A stretch of DNA of 64,000 nt from Bifidobacterium gallicum DSM 20093 = LMG 11596 (GCF_000741205.1 NZ_JGYW01000004.1:310001-374000); one strand, 5' to 3'. Shown: positions 27,058 through 37,181, counted from the stretch's first letter. Notes: generated from the sequence alone by a model not told the origin. Numbers and translations are program-made.

Positions 27058-28290
27058 CTATTGTGCAGTATATCCGCACAGCTGCTCGACGGCCCGCAAT
27101 GATTCGACGAGAGCCTCACGGAACCGGGCCATTTCCTGATCGGTGCCCATGCACACGCGCAGCCAACCGTCGGGACCGACCACGCGAATCAGCACGCCAC
27201 GTTCAAGCATCTGTTCAAAAATCAGCTCACGTTCGTCCAGATTGCCGCCGAACAGCAGGAAGTTCGACTGCGATGGCATCACACGCAACGGCTGGCCCTT
27301 GTAGGTCTGCTGCTCAAGCCATGCGGCTGTTTGCTGACGAATATCACGCAAATGGTCGACTTCAGCCAGCTGCTCGTCGGTATGGTCGAATGCAGCCAAG
27401 GCGGCGGCTTGCGTGATCGCCGACAAATGGTACGGCATGCGCACAATGCGCAGGCAATCAATGATGCCGGGTGCGGCGGCCACGTAGCCCACGCGCGACC
27501 CCGCGAACGCGAACGCCTTGCTCATCGTGCGGCTGACGGCCAGATGATGGTAGTCGTTGACGAGCGTGACGGCGGATGGCGTGCCCGGGTCACGGAACTC
27601 GACGTAAGCTTCATCCACGACCACAATCGGATGCGTGCCGGGCTGTGCGCCCGTCACCGCGGCGTCCTGGCATGCCTCAAGAATCAGCTTCAGATCTTCC
27701 ATCGGCAGCGCCGTGCCCGTCGGATTGTTCGGGCTTGTCAGCACGACCATGGCCGGGCCGACGCTCTTGATCGCGTCAATCGTCGCGCCCACATTCACCG
27801 TGAAATCATCGTTGCGCGGCACCGTCTGCCATTGTGTGAACGTGTCTCGCGCGTATTCGGGATACATCGAATACGTCGGCGCCGGAGCCAGAGCCGTGCG
27901 TCCAGGACCGCCGAATGCCATGAACAGTTGCAGCATGATCTCGTTCGACCCGTTCGCGCCCCACACCTGGTTGGGTTGCAGGTTTGCGTCGGACTCGCGC
28001 TTGAGATACGTGCAGAACGCTTGGCGCAGCTCCTCGTGTTCACGGTCCGGATACCGGTTGACCGTTGCCGCCGCTTCACGGATGCGTTCGGCAATCGAGT
28101 TGACCACGTCGGCTTTGGGCGCATACGGGTTCTCGTTGACGTTGAGGCAGACGGGCACGTCAAGTTGCGGCGCGCCGTACGGCTCCTCACCAATCAGGTC
28201 GTTGCGCAGCGGCAAATCAGCCGGAATTGTGGGTTCACCTGCGTCCGCGATGGCATTGGCGTCCATCAACGCATTCGTTTCCGCGCTCAC
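27058..28290 (-). CDS. hisC: Histidinol-phosphate aminotransferase HisC
   Basis: 410 residues, fold-type I PLP enzyme. It converts imidazole acetol phosphate to histidinol phosphate. LNVNENPYAP is the family N-terminal block, LTSPNNPTG and VVDEAYVEF line the cofactor site, and the PLP Lys is in SRTMSKAFAFAGSRVGY. A GTG start overlaps the hisD stop by four bases (GTGA). The first 40 residues are longer than in E. coli HisC. Confidence 0.95.
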   Translation of the reverse strand: MSAETNALMDANAIADAGEPTIPADLPLRNDLIGEEPYGAPQLDVPVCLNVNENPYAPKADVVNSIAERIREAAATVNRYPDREHEELRQAFCTYLKRESDANLQPNQVWGANGSNEIMLQLFMAFGGPGRTALAPAPTYSMYPEYARDTFTQWQTVPRNDDFTVNVGATIDAIKSVGPAMVVLTSPNNPTGTALPMEDLKLILEACQDAAVTGAQPGTHPIVVVDEAYVEFRDPGTPSAVTLVNDYHHLAVSRTMSKAFAFAGSRVGYVAAAPGIIDCLRIVRMPYHLSAITQAAALAAFDHTDEQLAEVDHLRDIRQQTAAWLEQQTYKGQPLRVMPSQSNFLLFGGNLDERELIFEQMLERGVLIRVVGPDGWLRVCMGTDQEMARFREALVESLRAVEQLCGYTAQ

Positions 28291-29687
28291 TTGAGACCGG
28301 CTTCCTGTTCTTGGGCGTCGAGCGTCGCCTTGTCGTACGGGTCGTCGACGAAGCGGCTCAGCACGCTCTCACCGTGGGCCGGCAGGTCTTCAGACACGGC
28401 GAATGCGTTGACGCGCGCAGCCAGTTCCTGCAAGCCCTCACGTTCGTATTCAATGACTTCCACCGGCTTCATGAACGTGTGCACACCCAGGCCCGACGCA
28501 AAGCGCGCCGTGCCCGAGGTCGGCAGCACGTGGTTCGAACCCGACATGTAGTCGCCGAGCGGCACCGGTGCATAGCCGCCGCGGAAAATGGCGCCCGCGT
28601 TGCGGATCTTCGCGATCACGGCGTCCGGATCGGCTGTCTGCACTTCCAAGTGTTCGGCCGCGTACGCATTCGCCGCGTCAATCGACTGCTGCAGGTTGTC
28701 GGTCAGGATGATGCCCGACTGGCGGCCCGAGAGCGATGTTTCGACGCGCTCGGCGTGCTTCGTGCGCGGCACGCGCTTGAGCAGTTCGGCCTGCACGGCC
28801 TCGGCAAGGGTCGGGCTGTCCGTAATCAGCACGGATCCGGCCAGTTCATCGTGTTCAGCCTGGCCGATCAGATCAGCGGCCACCCAGCCCGGGTTGGCGG
28901 TGTCGTCCGCGATGATTGCTATTTCTGTGGGACCGGCGACGGCGTCGATACCAACCTGACCCGACACCATGCTCTTGGCCGTAGCCACAAAAATGTTGCC
29001 CGGACCCGTGATCTTGTCGACGGGCTCGCACAGCACCACACCATCCTGCGGTTCGGTGCCCTTGGCACCATAGGCGAACATGGCGATGGCCTGGGCGCCG
29101 CCCACGGCATAAACTTCGTCAACACCCAAAATGGCGCATGTGGCCAGAATCGTCTTGTTCGGCATGCCATCGGGATCAGTGGCGCTTGGAGGCGTGGCGA
29201 TGGCCAACGATTCCACGCCCGCAGCCTGCGCCGGCACGGCGTTCATGATGACCGAGCTCGGGTAGACGGCCTTGCCGCCAGGCACATACAGGCCCACACG
29301 CTGCACCGGGATCCAACGCTGCGACACGCGGGCGCCAGCAGCCAGATCGGTGTGGAAATCCTCAGGCACCTGGGACGCGGCGACGGCGCGCGCACGGCGC
29401 ACTGATTCTTCAATCGCTTCGCGAACTTCCGGGTCGAGTTCCTCGACGGCGGCTTGCATCACTTCCACGGGAACACGCAGATTCTCGGGGCGCACATGAT
29501 CGAACTTCTCCGCATAGTCGCGCAGCGCCTGGGCGCCATGCGCTTTGACGTTGTCGAGAATCGGACGCACGAGCTCGCTGGCTTCGTTCGTGCCCATCTC
29601 GGCTCGAGGCATGGCCTCAAGCATTTCGGCTCGGGTGAGTTGCTGACCGCGCAAATCGATGATGCGCATGATGTTCTGTTCGCTCAT
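28287..29687 (-). CDS. hisD: Histidinol dehydrogenase HisD
   Basis: 466 residues. It oxidises histidinol to histidine in two NAD-dependent steps. Recognised blocks include VPGGKAVYPSSVIMNAVPA, GPGNIFVATAKSMV, IDAVAGPTEIAI, the zinc-site region DLIGQAEHDE and VLPTSGTARF. It is the first gene of the hisD-C-B-orf-H-A run. A good ribosome-binding site (AGGGCGGT) precedes ATG 29687. The 157-base gap before it holds an imperfect hairpin (CGTGCCC with GGGCACG) that could end dnaE transcription. Confidence 0.95.
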   Translation of the reverse strand: MSEQNIMRIIDLRGQQLTRAEMLEAMPRAEMGTNEASELVRPILDNVKAHGAQALRDYAEKFDHVRPENLRVPVEVMQAAVEELDPEVREAIEESVRRARAVAASQVPEDFHTDLAAGARVSQRWIPVQRVGLYVPGGKAVYPSSVIMNAVPAQAAGVESLAIATPPSATDPDGMPNKTILATCAILGVDEVYAVGGAQAIAMFAYGAKGTEPQDGVVLCEPVDKITGPGNIFVATAKSMVSGQVGIDAVAGPTEIAIIADDTANPGWVAADLIGQAEHDELAGSVLITDSPTLAEAVQAELLKRVPRTKHAERVETSLSGRQSGIILTDNLQQSIDAANAYAAEHLEVQTADPDAVIAKIRNAGAIFRGGYAPVPLGDYMSGSNHVLPTSGTARFASGLGVHTFMKPVEVIEYEREGLQELAARVNAFAVSEDLPAHGESVLSRFVDDPYDKATLDAQEQEAGLK

Positions 29688-29844
29688 ACCGCCCTATGGT
29701 AACAACGTCAGGCCACGAGCGTGGGCATGGGTGTGTACGCCACTCACATGGTGAGACTGGCGGCTGCGCTAGGGGGTCTATGCAACGTGCCCACCTTGCA
29801 ACGGAGCTGACGTTACGCGGCGGGCACGGAAATAACAAATAATC

Positions 29845-32800
29845 TTAGGCCGACTCAATCGAGTGGGGGCCGAACAGCACTTTGATCTCGGCGAACAAAC
29901 TCGTGTCGCGCTTGATGCGGAACCGGTCACCCAACGTGAGCACCCGCGCGGCGCCCTGGTCGTCGACGACGGCCAATTTCACCTCGCAGTAGCCCGGATG
30001 GTTCGTCAACGTGCGGCCCAACTGGTCGAGACGATGCTGGTCAAGCACACGCTGCGGCAGCACAATGACGAGCGGACGGGAGTCCTCGTTTTCCAAATCG
30101 GCCACCTGCATTTCCGTGGCGCGCAACGATACCGTTTCATCACGCACGTCGACGGTGCCGCGAATCTGAATCACCGTATCCACAGCCAACTCGGCCGCGT
30201 TCGCCTCATACACCTTGCCGAACAGCATGCACTGGATTGAAGACTCCATGTCTTCCACAGTGATCAACGCCCACGCGTTGCCACGTTTCGACACCTTGCG
30301 CTCCACATGCGTGACCAAACCCGCAATCGTGACTTGCGTACGGTCCTCCATCTGCGGCGCACGGTCAATGAGCCTGGCGATTGACATCTCCCGCAAGCCC
30401 GCAAGCACCGATTGCATGCCACTCAACGGATGGTCGGAGACATACAAACCGAGCATCTCACGCTCAAAATTGAGTTTGGTTTTCTTATCCCACTCCTCAA
30501 TGTCGGGAATGTCAATGCGCGCGTCACCCATCGTGTCGGACTTCTCATCGCCATCCAAATCAGCGAACAGGTCGAACTGGCCTTCAGCCTGCTTGCGTTT
30601 GATGTTGACATACGAATCAATGGCGGCCTCATGCACCTGGAACAGCGCACGGCGGTTCGGCTCGATCGAGTCGAACGCGCCGGCCTTGATCAACGATTCG
30701 ACGAGACGGCGGTTCAATGCCGGCAACGGCACGCGCTGGATGTAATCCATGAAGTTGACGTACTTGCCCTTACCGTTATTACGTTCGGCAATGATGTCTT
30801 GCACGGCGCTCTCACCAACGTTACGCACGGCGCCAAGACCGAAACGCACAACGTCACCCACAGCCGAGTATTCATAGAGCGACTCGTTGACGTCGGGCGA
30901 CAGCACCTTGATGCCCATGCGCCGTGCCTCACCCAAATACAAGGCCGTCTTGTCTTTGTTGTTCTTGGCGTTCTGCAACAACGCGGCCATGAACTCAACC
31001 GGATAATGCGCCTTCAAATAAGCCGTCCAATACGAAATCAGACCATACGCAGCCGAATGGGCCTTGTTGAACGCGTAACCGGCGAACGGCAGGAACACGT
31101 CCCACACAGCCTGGGCGGCTTCCTCCGAATAACCATGATCCTTCATGCCTTGGAAGAACGGCACTTTCTCCTTGGCCAATACTTCGGGCTTCTTCTTGCC
31201 CATGGCACGGCGCAACACATCAGCCTTGCCCAACGAATAGCCAGCAAGAATACGGGCGGCGAACTGGATCTGTTCCTGGTAGACGATCAGACCATACGTT
31301 TCTTTCAGAATCGGTTCAAGCGCTTCGGCCACTTCAGGATGGATCGGGTCGATTTGCTGCTGACCGTTCTTACGCTTCGCATAGTTCGTATGCGAATCCA
31401 TGCCCATCGGGCCTGGTCGGTACAGTGCGATCAATGCTGAAATGTCGCTGAAGTTGTCGGGACGCAACATTTTGAGCAGCGAACGCATGCCATCCGAATC
31501 AAGCTGGAACACGCCAAGCGTCTCACCGCTTGACAACAACTCGAACGTGGCTTTGTCGTCCAGTGGAATCTTCGTGTAATCGATCGATTCCTTGCCGTTG
31601 TTTTCAATGTTTTTCAGCGTGTCATGGATGACCGTAAGGTTGGACAGGCCAAGGAAATCCATTTTGACGAGGCCCAACGTTTCGCACGTATGGTATTCGA
31701 ACGTTGTCGTCACGGTGCCGTCGGTGCGTTCCAGCAGCGGCGACGTGTCGGTGATCGGTTTCGAACCCATGATTGTGGCGCAGGCATGCACACCGGTCTG
31801 ACGGATCAGGCCTTCAATGCCCATGGCCTGGTCGGTGATGCGTTTGACATCGGCATCCGAATCATAGAGTTCACGGTATTCACGCGCTTCGGCGTAGCGT
31901 TTGGCGTCGGGGTTGAAAATATCGCGGATTGCAATGTCTTTGCCACCGGTTTGGGCTGGTGGCAACGCTTTGGTCACGCGCTCGCCCATCGAGAACTCGT
32001 AGCCCATGATGCGCGCCGAATCCTTGAGTGCCTGTTTTGTTTTGATCGTGCCATAGATCACGCATTGGGCGACTTTGTCGTGGCCGTATTTGTCGGCCAC
32101 ATAGTCGAGCACGCGCATGCGGCCTTCGGGATCGAAGTCCACGTCGATATCAGGCAATGAGACACGTTCCGGATTCAGGAAGCGTTCGAAAATCAGACCA
32201 TGTTGCAACGGGTCGAGGTCGGTGATACCCATGGCGTAGGCCACCATGGCGCCTGCGGCCGAACCTCGGCCGGGGCCTACCATCACGTCGTGTTCCTTGG
32301 CCCAGTTGATGTAATCGGCGACGACGAGGAAGTAACCGCAGAACTGCATTTGGCAGATAATGCCGCATTCGTAGTCGGCCTGTTTGAGCACTTCCTCGGG
32401 TGGATTGCCGTCGTAACGCTTTTCCAAGCCTTCTTCGACTTTGCGCAGGAACAGGGAGGTTTCATCCCAGCCTTCAGGGCAGTCGAATTCAGGCATGAAC
32501 GCGCCGTCTTCATGGTCGTCGAAGATCACGTTGCACCGTTCAGCCACTTCGAGCGTGTTGTCACACGCCTCGGGCAGTTCCTTGAACAGTTCGCGCATTT
32601 CTTCGGCCGGGCGCAAATAGTAGCCTTCGCCTTCAAACTTGAAGCGGCCGGGCTCGTCCAACGTGGAACCCGAGTTGATGCAGAGCATTGCATCCTGGGC
32701 GCTCGCGTCTTCTGGCATCACGTAATGCGAATCGTTCGTGGCCAGCAGCGGAGCGTCGAGCTTTTTGGCGATGGTCAGCAGATCGTTCGTCACTTTGCGT

Positions 32801-33402
32801 TCAATGGACAGGTTGTGGTCCATGAGTTCGATATAGAAATTCTCTTTGCCGAAAATGTCTTGCAACTCGCCTGCTGCACGCAACGCTTCGTCGAATTGGC
32901 CCAGACGCAACCTGGTTTGCACGATGCCTGACGGGCAGCCCGATCCGCAAATGATGCCTTTGGCATAGGTTTGCAACACTTCCTTGTCCATACGCGGATA
33001 GCGCATGACGCGGCCTTCCAAGTTGGCCACCGAACTGGCTTTGAGCAGGTTGACAAGGCCTTCGTCGTTTTCGGCCCACAATGTCAAATGTGTAATCAGA
33101 CCACCGCCCGACACGTCGTCGCGGCGTTGCTCCTCGGTACCCCAGTGCACACGGGATTTGTCAAATCGTGAGGTTTCAGGCGTGGCATAGGCTTCGATGC
33201 CCAGAATTGGTTTGACACCGTTGGCTACGGCTTCGCTCCACAACTCATAGGCGCCATGCATGTTGCCATGGTCCGTGATGCCTACGGCGTTCATGCCCAG
33301 TTCTTTGGTGCGACGGACCAGATTCGGGATTTTTGAAGCGCCGTCGAGCAATGAGTAATGCGTGTGATTATGCAGATGGACGAAGTCGGCCGTTTGAGTC
33401 AT
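29845..33402 (-). CDS. dnaE: DNA polymerase III alpha subunit DnaE
   Basis: 1185 residues. The PHP domain opens with FVHLHNHTHYSLLDGA and includes ITDHGNMHGA. The palm has the catalytic aspartates in LPDIDVDFDPEGR (about residues 414-425). Downstream are KMDFLGLSNLTVI and KAHSAAYGLISYWTAYLKAHY, then helix-hairpin-helix and OB domains (VTIAGLVTHVERKVSKRGN) with a C-terminal segment. This is the replicative polymerase. ATG 33402 is set by the PHP domain; upstream in-frame codons are not homologous. Divergent from the next gene. Confidence 0.95.
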   Translation of the reverse strand: MTQTADFVHLHNHTHYSLLDGASKIPNLVRRTKELGMNAVGITDHGNMHGAYELWSEAVANGVKPILGIEAYATPETSRFDKSRVHWGTEEQRRDDVSGGGLITHLTLWAENDEGLVNLLKASSVANLEGRVMRYPRMDKEVLQTYAKGIICGSGCPSGIVQTRLRLGQFDEALRAAGELQDIFGKENFYIELMDHNLSIERKVTNDLLTIAKKLDAPLLATNDSHYVMPEDASAQDAMLCINSGSTLDEPGRFKFEGEGYYLRPAEEMRELFKELPEACDNTLEVAERCNVIFDDHEDGAFMPEFDCPEGWDETSLFLRKVEEGLEKRYDGNPPEEVLKQADYECGIICQMQFCGYFLVVADYINWAKEHDVMVGPGRGSAAGAMVAYAMGITDLDPLQHGLIFERFLNPERVSLPDIDVDFDPEGRMRVLDYVADKYGHDKVAQCVIYGTIKTKQALKDSARIMGYEFSMGERVTKALPPAQTGGKDIAIRDIFNPDAKRYAEAREYRELYDSDADVKRITDQAMGIEGLIRQTGVHACATIMGSKPITDTSPLLERTDGTVTTTFEYHTCETLGLVKMDFLGLSNLTVIHDTLKNIENNGKESIDYTKIPLDDKATFELLSSGETLGVFQLDSDGMRSLLKMLRPDNFSDISALIALYRPGPMGMDSHTNYAKRKNGQQQIDPIHPEVAEALEPILKETYGLIVYQEQIQFAARILAGYSLGKADVLRRAMGKKKPEVLAKEKVPFFQGMKDHGYSEEAAQAVWDVFLPFAGYAFNKAHSAAYGLISYWTAYLKAHYPVEFMAALLQNAKNNKDKTALYLGEARRMGIKVLSPDVNESLYEYSAVGDVVRFGLGAVRNVGESAVQDIIAERNNGKGKYVNFMDYIQRVPLPALNRRLVESLIKAGAFDSIEPNRRALFQVHEAAIDSYVNIKRKQAEGQFDLFADLDGDEKSDTMGDARIDIPDIEEWDKKTKLNFEREMLGLYVSDHPLSGMQSVLAGLREMSIARLIDRAPQMEDRTQVTIAGLVTHVERKVSKRGNAWALITVEDMESSIQCMLFGKVYEANAAELAVDTVIQIRGTVDVRDETVSLRATEMQVADLENEDSRPLVIVLPQRVLDQHRLDQLGRTLTNHPGYCEVKLAVVDDQGAARVLTLGDRFRIKRDTSLFAEIKVLFGPHSIESA

Positions 33403-33589
33403 GCCTACCAATGTACGTGGCGAATCCGACTCATGGCAAGAGGCAATATGAAGCTCATGCACCGTTACGGCCGGGGCTGCCATGACACGCCGAACACTGA
33501 TGCGACACGCCGTATCATGCGCTCGACATGCCTGTGATTCATCCGTTAGGTTGAGCTACAACGACAACGAAGTCGAAGGGGGAACAACG

Positions 33590-34204
33590 ATGAATCAGCC
33601 AAATCAGCATGGGTTGCACGGGGATGTGCACACCGGCACAATTGAAGCGAACACAGCTGAAGCGAACACGGTTGGAATGAACACGGCTGAAACGGGCGCA
33701 GCCGAGGCCGGGCAGCCATACGCTGTGGCACCAATCAGCATTGTGCCACCTACGTATCCCACCTATGCAGCCCCCGGCATGCCGTATGCCGGTCCTGTTC
33801 CTATGATCCGACCTGTACCACGGCGTGGCATGCTGCGCGGTGCGGATGGCCGCGTGTCACTGTGGCGTGTGGACCTGTTGCTGGCCATTATTGCGGTGAT
33901 AGATGCGTTGTTGGGCGTGGCCATGGATTTGACGGTCAAGACCGACCCCGCCTTTCCGCTGATGTTTTTCCCATACATGCTGATGATGGCATGCTATGCG
34001 TTGCTCGTGCCGTTAGGTGGCGCCATCGTCATTGTCACGATCGTGGCCGCCATATGCACGACCAGATCATATGAGCAGCCGTTACATCCCGGACAATCGC
34101 CGGCACCACGCGTGCAGCCCTATGAGCAAACGCCGTATATACCGGCGGCCAGAACGCAGGTCAGACCTGCTGAAGATCCGCAGCATCACGACGTTGTGCC
34201 ATAA
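33590..34204 (+). CDS. Small membrane protein with repeat-containing N-terminus
   Basis: 204 residues, no family recognised. The N-terminus has a degenerate repeat (EANTAEANTVGMNTAETGAA) followed by a Pro/Tyr-rich stretch (PPTYPTYAAPGMPYAG). Two membrane helices follow at about 105-125 and 133-160 (LLLAIIAVIDALLGVAM, then YMLMMACYALLVPLGG and onward). The C-terminus is Pro/Gln-rich. GAAGGGGGA lies before ATG 33590. Its last 44 bases overlap the end of the convergent pseudouridine synthase gene. Confidence 0.7.
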   Translation: MNQPNQHGLHGDVHTGTIEANTAEANTVGMNTAETGAAEAGQPYAVAPISIVPPTYPTYAAPGMPYAGPVPMIRPVPRRGMLRGADGRVSLWRVDLLLAIIAVIDALLGVAMDLTVKTDPAFPLMFFPYMLMMACYALLVPLGGAIVIVTIVAAICTTRSYEQPLHPGQSPAPRVQPYEQTPYIPAARTQVRPAEDPQHHDVVP

Positions 34205-35102
34205 CGTCCAACGCATGCGACAAATCAGGCGGCAGCGTGCTGGTTACCGTTGTCCACACATGGGTGCGTGGATGGCGGAAATCAAGCTGCATCGCATGCA
34301 GCCATTGGCGTTGCAAACCGCATTCTTGCGCGAGCTTCGGATTGGCTCCATACATCGGGTCACCCACCAATGGATGCCCGATTGATGAGAAATGCACGCG
34401 GATCTGATGCGTACGCCCGGTCTCAAGGTTGATGCGCGCGAGCGTGGCTTCGCCAAACCGTTCAAGCACGTCCCAATGCGTGATCGCGGGTTTGCCCGCT
34501 GGTGTGATGCAGAACCTGAAGTCGCTGACTTTGGCGCGTCCGATTGGAGCGTCGATGGTGGCTTTGTCTTCTTGCAGATTGCCTTGCACGAGCGCCTCAT
34601 AGGTTTTGACGACCTCGTGTTCGGAAAACTGCCGGCGCATCTCTTTATAGGCCAGCTCGGATTTGCACACGAGCATCAGCCCCGAGGTGCCCACATCCAA
34701 ACGTGACACGATGCCCTGCCGTCCAGCGGCCCCATAGGAGGTGATATGTACGCCACGGTCCAGCAGGCTGCCCAGCACCGTAGGTCCCGTCCACCCGACC
34801 GACGCATGGGCGGCCACGCCAACGGGTTTGTCGACCACGACCACGTCGTCGTCTTCATACACGATGGCCATGTCGGTGGCAATCGGTTCCGCAACGGGCT
34901 CGGGATCATGCTCGTCGATTTCAATCATGTCGCCTTCGAGCAGCACGGCGGCTTTGTCCACGTCGCGTCCCAGCACACGTGCGGATCCCGATGCCACGAG
35001 TTCGGCGGCTTTGGCACGCGACAAGCCTGTCATTTTGGCCAAAGCCACGTCAAAGCGTTTGCCAATCAACATGTCTGGCGCAGGCAGCAGTCGTGTGCTC
35101 AT
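34161..35102 (-). CDS. RluA/RluD-family pseudouridine synthase
   Basis: 313 residues. An N-terminal S4 RNA-binding segment (GKRFDVALAKMTGLSRAKAAELVASG without a break of family pattern) precedes the synthase domain. The catalytic Asp is in SRLDVGTSGLML, where most relatives have HRLD; other blocks are VVDKPVGVAAH, KTYEALVQG and ETGRTHQIRVHFSSIGHPL. Likely target is 23S rRNA, as for RluD, but tRNA cannot be excluded. It is coupled to lspA by an ATGA overlap, a common pairing. Confidence 0.92.
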   Translation of the reverse strand: MSTRLLPAPDMLIGKRFDVALAKMTGLSRAKAAELVASGSARVLGRDVDKAAVLLEGDMIEIDEHDPEPVAEPIATDMAIVYEDDDVVVVDKPVGVAAHASVGWTGPTVLGSLLDRGVHITSYGAAGRQGIVSRLDVGTSGLMLVCKSELAYKEMRRQFSEHEVVKTYEALVQGNLQEDKATIDAPIGRAKVSDFRFCITPAGKPAITHWDVLERFGEATLARINLETGRTHQIRVHFSSIGHPLVGDPMYGANPKLAQECGLQRQWLHAMQLDFRHPRTHVWTTVTSTLPPDLSHALDVMAQRRDAADLQQV

Positions 35103-35647
35103 CGCGCACCGGCCTCCTTCGATTGGTGCGAATGGTCCGCTTTCCTGTGGGGTTCGTCGAATGGCACGCCGAACAGGATCATGGCCACAATGCCGATGCC
35201 GGCCACCATGAGCTCAATGTCAGCCACATTGCCCACGGACCATCCATAGTTGAGAAAGTCCACGACTTTGCCGTTGAGGAACCCTTGCGCATACATGCAA
35301 CGGTCGATCAGGTTGCCCAGTGCGCCGGCGAACGCCAGCGACAAGAACACGGTCCACCACATCGACCGGGTACGCCACACGAGCACGGCCAACGCGATGC
35401 ATGCCACGATCGCGAACACGGAAATAATCCAAGTCTGCGAGGAGCCAAACCCGAGGGAGGCACCGGGATTGAACACGAGCGTGAAGCGCAGCAGTGAACC
35501 CAATACGGGAACAGTGCGGCCGTCAGACAACGCATGTAACGCCCAGAACTTGGTGAGCTGGTCGATGGCGACCGCAACGATGACGACGCATGCAAAGACG
35601 GCCACGCGGGTACGCGGCCGTCTTGCGATACTGATTGATTCAGTCAT
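35099..35647 (-). CDS. lspA: Lipoprotein signal peptidase LspA
   Basis: 182 residues with four membrane helices. It cleaves signal peptides from diacylglyceryl-modified prolipoproteins. The conserved block FNPGASLGF and the two catalytic Asp regions, GNLIDR and NVADIELM, are present. ATG 35647 is used; a TTG at 35653 has better spacing to AAGGAC and could be the true start. It lies just after divIVA. Confidence 0.93.
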   Translation of the reverse strand: MTESISIARRPRTRVAVFACVVIVAVAIDQLTKFWALHALSDGRTVPVLGSLLRFTLVFNPGASLGFGSSQTWIISVFAIVACIALAVLVWRTRSMWWTVFLSLAFAGALGNLIDRCMYAQGFLNGKVVDFLNYGWSVGNVADIELMVAGIGIVAMILFGVPFDEPHRKADHSHQSKEAGAR

Positions 35648-35657
35648 TGGCAACGAA

Positions 35658-37181
35658 TCAGTTGTCCTTCACTTCGACATCGTCGTAGTTGTTGCCGTCG
35701 GCAACCTGAGCCTGTAGCTGGGTCAGGAAGTCGGTCAGGCGAGCACGATACTCAGTCTCGAACGCCTTGAGACCCTGGATGTTGCCCTGGATGACCTTCG
35801 ATTGGTGCTCAAGCTGGTCACGCACCTGCTGGGCGTACTCATCGGCACCCGTACGCGTCTGCTGATCGTAATCCTGGGCGCGCTGGCGAACCTCAGCCTC
35901 GTAGGTTTCTACCTCTTCATGGCGGTCCACCACGTACTGGTCGGCTTCGCTCTTCTTCTGCTGGGCGTAGGTGTTGCCTTCGTCTTCCTTGCGGGCGGCG
36001 TACGCGTTGGCCTCATTGGCCTTGGCGTCAGCATAGTTATCAGCTTCGCTGGTCTTCGTGGCTACATAGTTGTCGGCTTCGGCTGTACGGTCGGCCACAT
36101 ACTGGTCAGCCTGCTCATGCTTGGTCTTGAGATAATCGTCAGCATCAGCACGCGTCTGCACGGAATACTGGTCAGCCGCATTGCGAGTCTGCTCGGAATA
36201 CTGGTCGGCTTCCTCATGCTGCTGCTGGTTGTAGTTGTCGGCTTCGGTGCGCGTACGATCCGAATAATCGTTGGCCTTCGTGATCAGCTCTTCGTACTTG
36301 CGCTGCGATTCCTCAGTAATCTCGCGGGCCTTGGCCTTGCCCTTGTCAACATACTGGTCGTGCAGCTGCATAGCCAGCGTCAGCATGGCCGTGGCACGCT
36401 CCGGCTCGGTGTTGGCTGCAGCGGCTGCACCCGTGATCTTCTGCAGGCTGCCGGTCTCCGTGTTCGGCTCAACCTTGGCGACCTGGTTGCGCAACTGCTC
36501 TTCGCGCTGCTTGGACTCTTCGAGCTGCTTGCCCAGTTCCTTGACCTGGGCGTCGAGCTGCTGGGCGCGAATCGTCTGCTCATGGGCGCCCGAAAGTTCA
36601 CGGCGCAGATTCTCCGAATCGGCGCGGAACGCGTCACGCTGCTTGGTGACGTCGGCGAGCTGGGCGGCCAGATCCGGCTGCTCGGAATTCTGGGCGGCCT
36701 GCGCGGTGAGCTGATCGACCTGGGCCGACAGACGGTCGACCTGGCCCTTGAGCTGTTCATTTTGCGAGGTGAGCGCCTTGTTGCTCTGCTCGACTTCCTG
36801 CAGTTTGGCCTGCGCCTGGGAGGCCTGGGTCTGGGCGTCCTTGATGGCGGCTTGTGCCTGGGCCTGCACCTGGGCGATGGCCTGCGACGCGTCCCCGTTC
36901 TGGGAGGCGGCCGCCTGAGCCTGGGCCTTGAGGGTCTGGTTCTCGTTCGTCAGTGACTGCACCTGTGCGGTCAACTCGGAAATCTTTGAGTTCAGCGCGG
37001 AAACCTCAGGACCCAACGCCTGAGTCGACTGGCCGCCGGCCACGGCGGACTTGCCGAGAGCTTCTACGGTCTCGGTGACTTGGTCAAGAAAATCATCGAC
37101 CTCGTCGACGTCATAGCCTTCCTTGAAACGAACGGTCTGGAAGGTATGCTCCCTAATGTCTTTAGGCGTCAAAAGAGCCAT
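35658..37181 (-). CDS. DivIVA/Wag31 polar growth protein with hendecad repeats
   Basis: 507 residues, about twice the length of many DivIVA proteins. The N-terminal membrane-binding DivIVA domain is MALLTPKDIREHTFQTVRF with VDEVDDFLDQV. Residues 55-235 form a Gln/Ala-rich heptad coiled coil. Residues 301-454 consist of fourteen consecutive 11-residue units of the type xEADxYxxxRx (for example EEADQYSEQTR, AEADNYVATKT), an 11/3 coiled-coil pattern. A C-terminal helix (FETEYRARLTDFLTQLQ) follows. DivIVA marks curved membranes and poles and directs wall growth. AAGAGAGG precedes the ATG; the gene closes the ftsZ-sepF-yggT-divIVA row. Confidence 0.93.
   Translation of the reverse strand: MALLTPKDIREHTFQTVRFKEGYDVDEVDDFLDQVTETVEALGKSAVAGGQSTQALGPEVSALNSKISELTAQVQSLTNENQTLKAQAQAAASQNGDASQAIAQVQAQAQAAIKDAQTQASQAQAKLQEVEQSNKALTSQNEQLKGQVDRLSAQVDQLTAQAAQNSEQPDLAAQLADVTKQRDAFRADSENLRRELSGAHEQTIRAQQLDAQVKELGKQLEESKQREEQLRNQVAKVEPNTETGSLQKITGAAAAANTEPERATAMLTLAMQLHDQYVDKGKAKAREITEESQRKYEELITKANDYSDRTRTEADNYNQQQHEEADQYSEQTRNAADQYSVQTRADADDYLKTKHEQADQYVADRTAEADNYVATKTSEADNYADAKANEANAYAARKEDEGNTYAQQKKSEADQYVVDRHEEVETYEAEVRQRAQDYDQQTRTGADEYAQQVRDQLEHQSKVIQGNIQGLKAFETEYRARLTDFLTQLQAQVADGNNYDDVEVKDN

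Noticed and set aside
28227-29405. 392-codon plus-strand frame opposite hisD
   Set aside because: Antisense to a well-conserved hisD. The composition is that of a reverse-frame artefact in high-GC DNA.
35802-36956. Hydrophobic Leu/Val-rich plus-strand frame opposite divIVA
   Set aside because: Reverse complement of the repeated Gln/Glu/Asp coiled coil gives apparent membrane segments. It has no ribosome-binding site and no homology.
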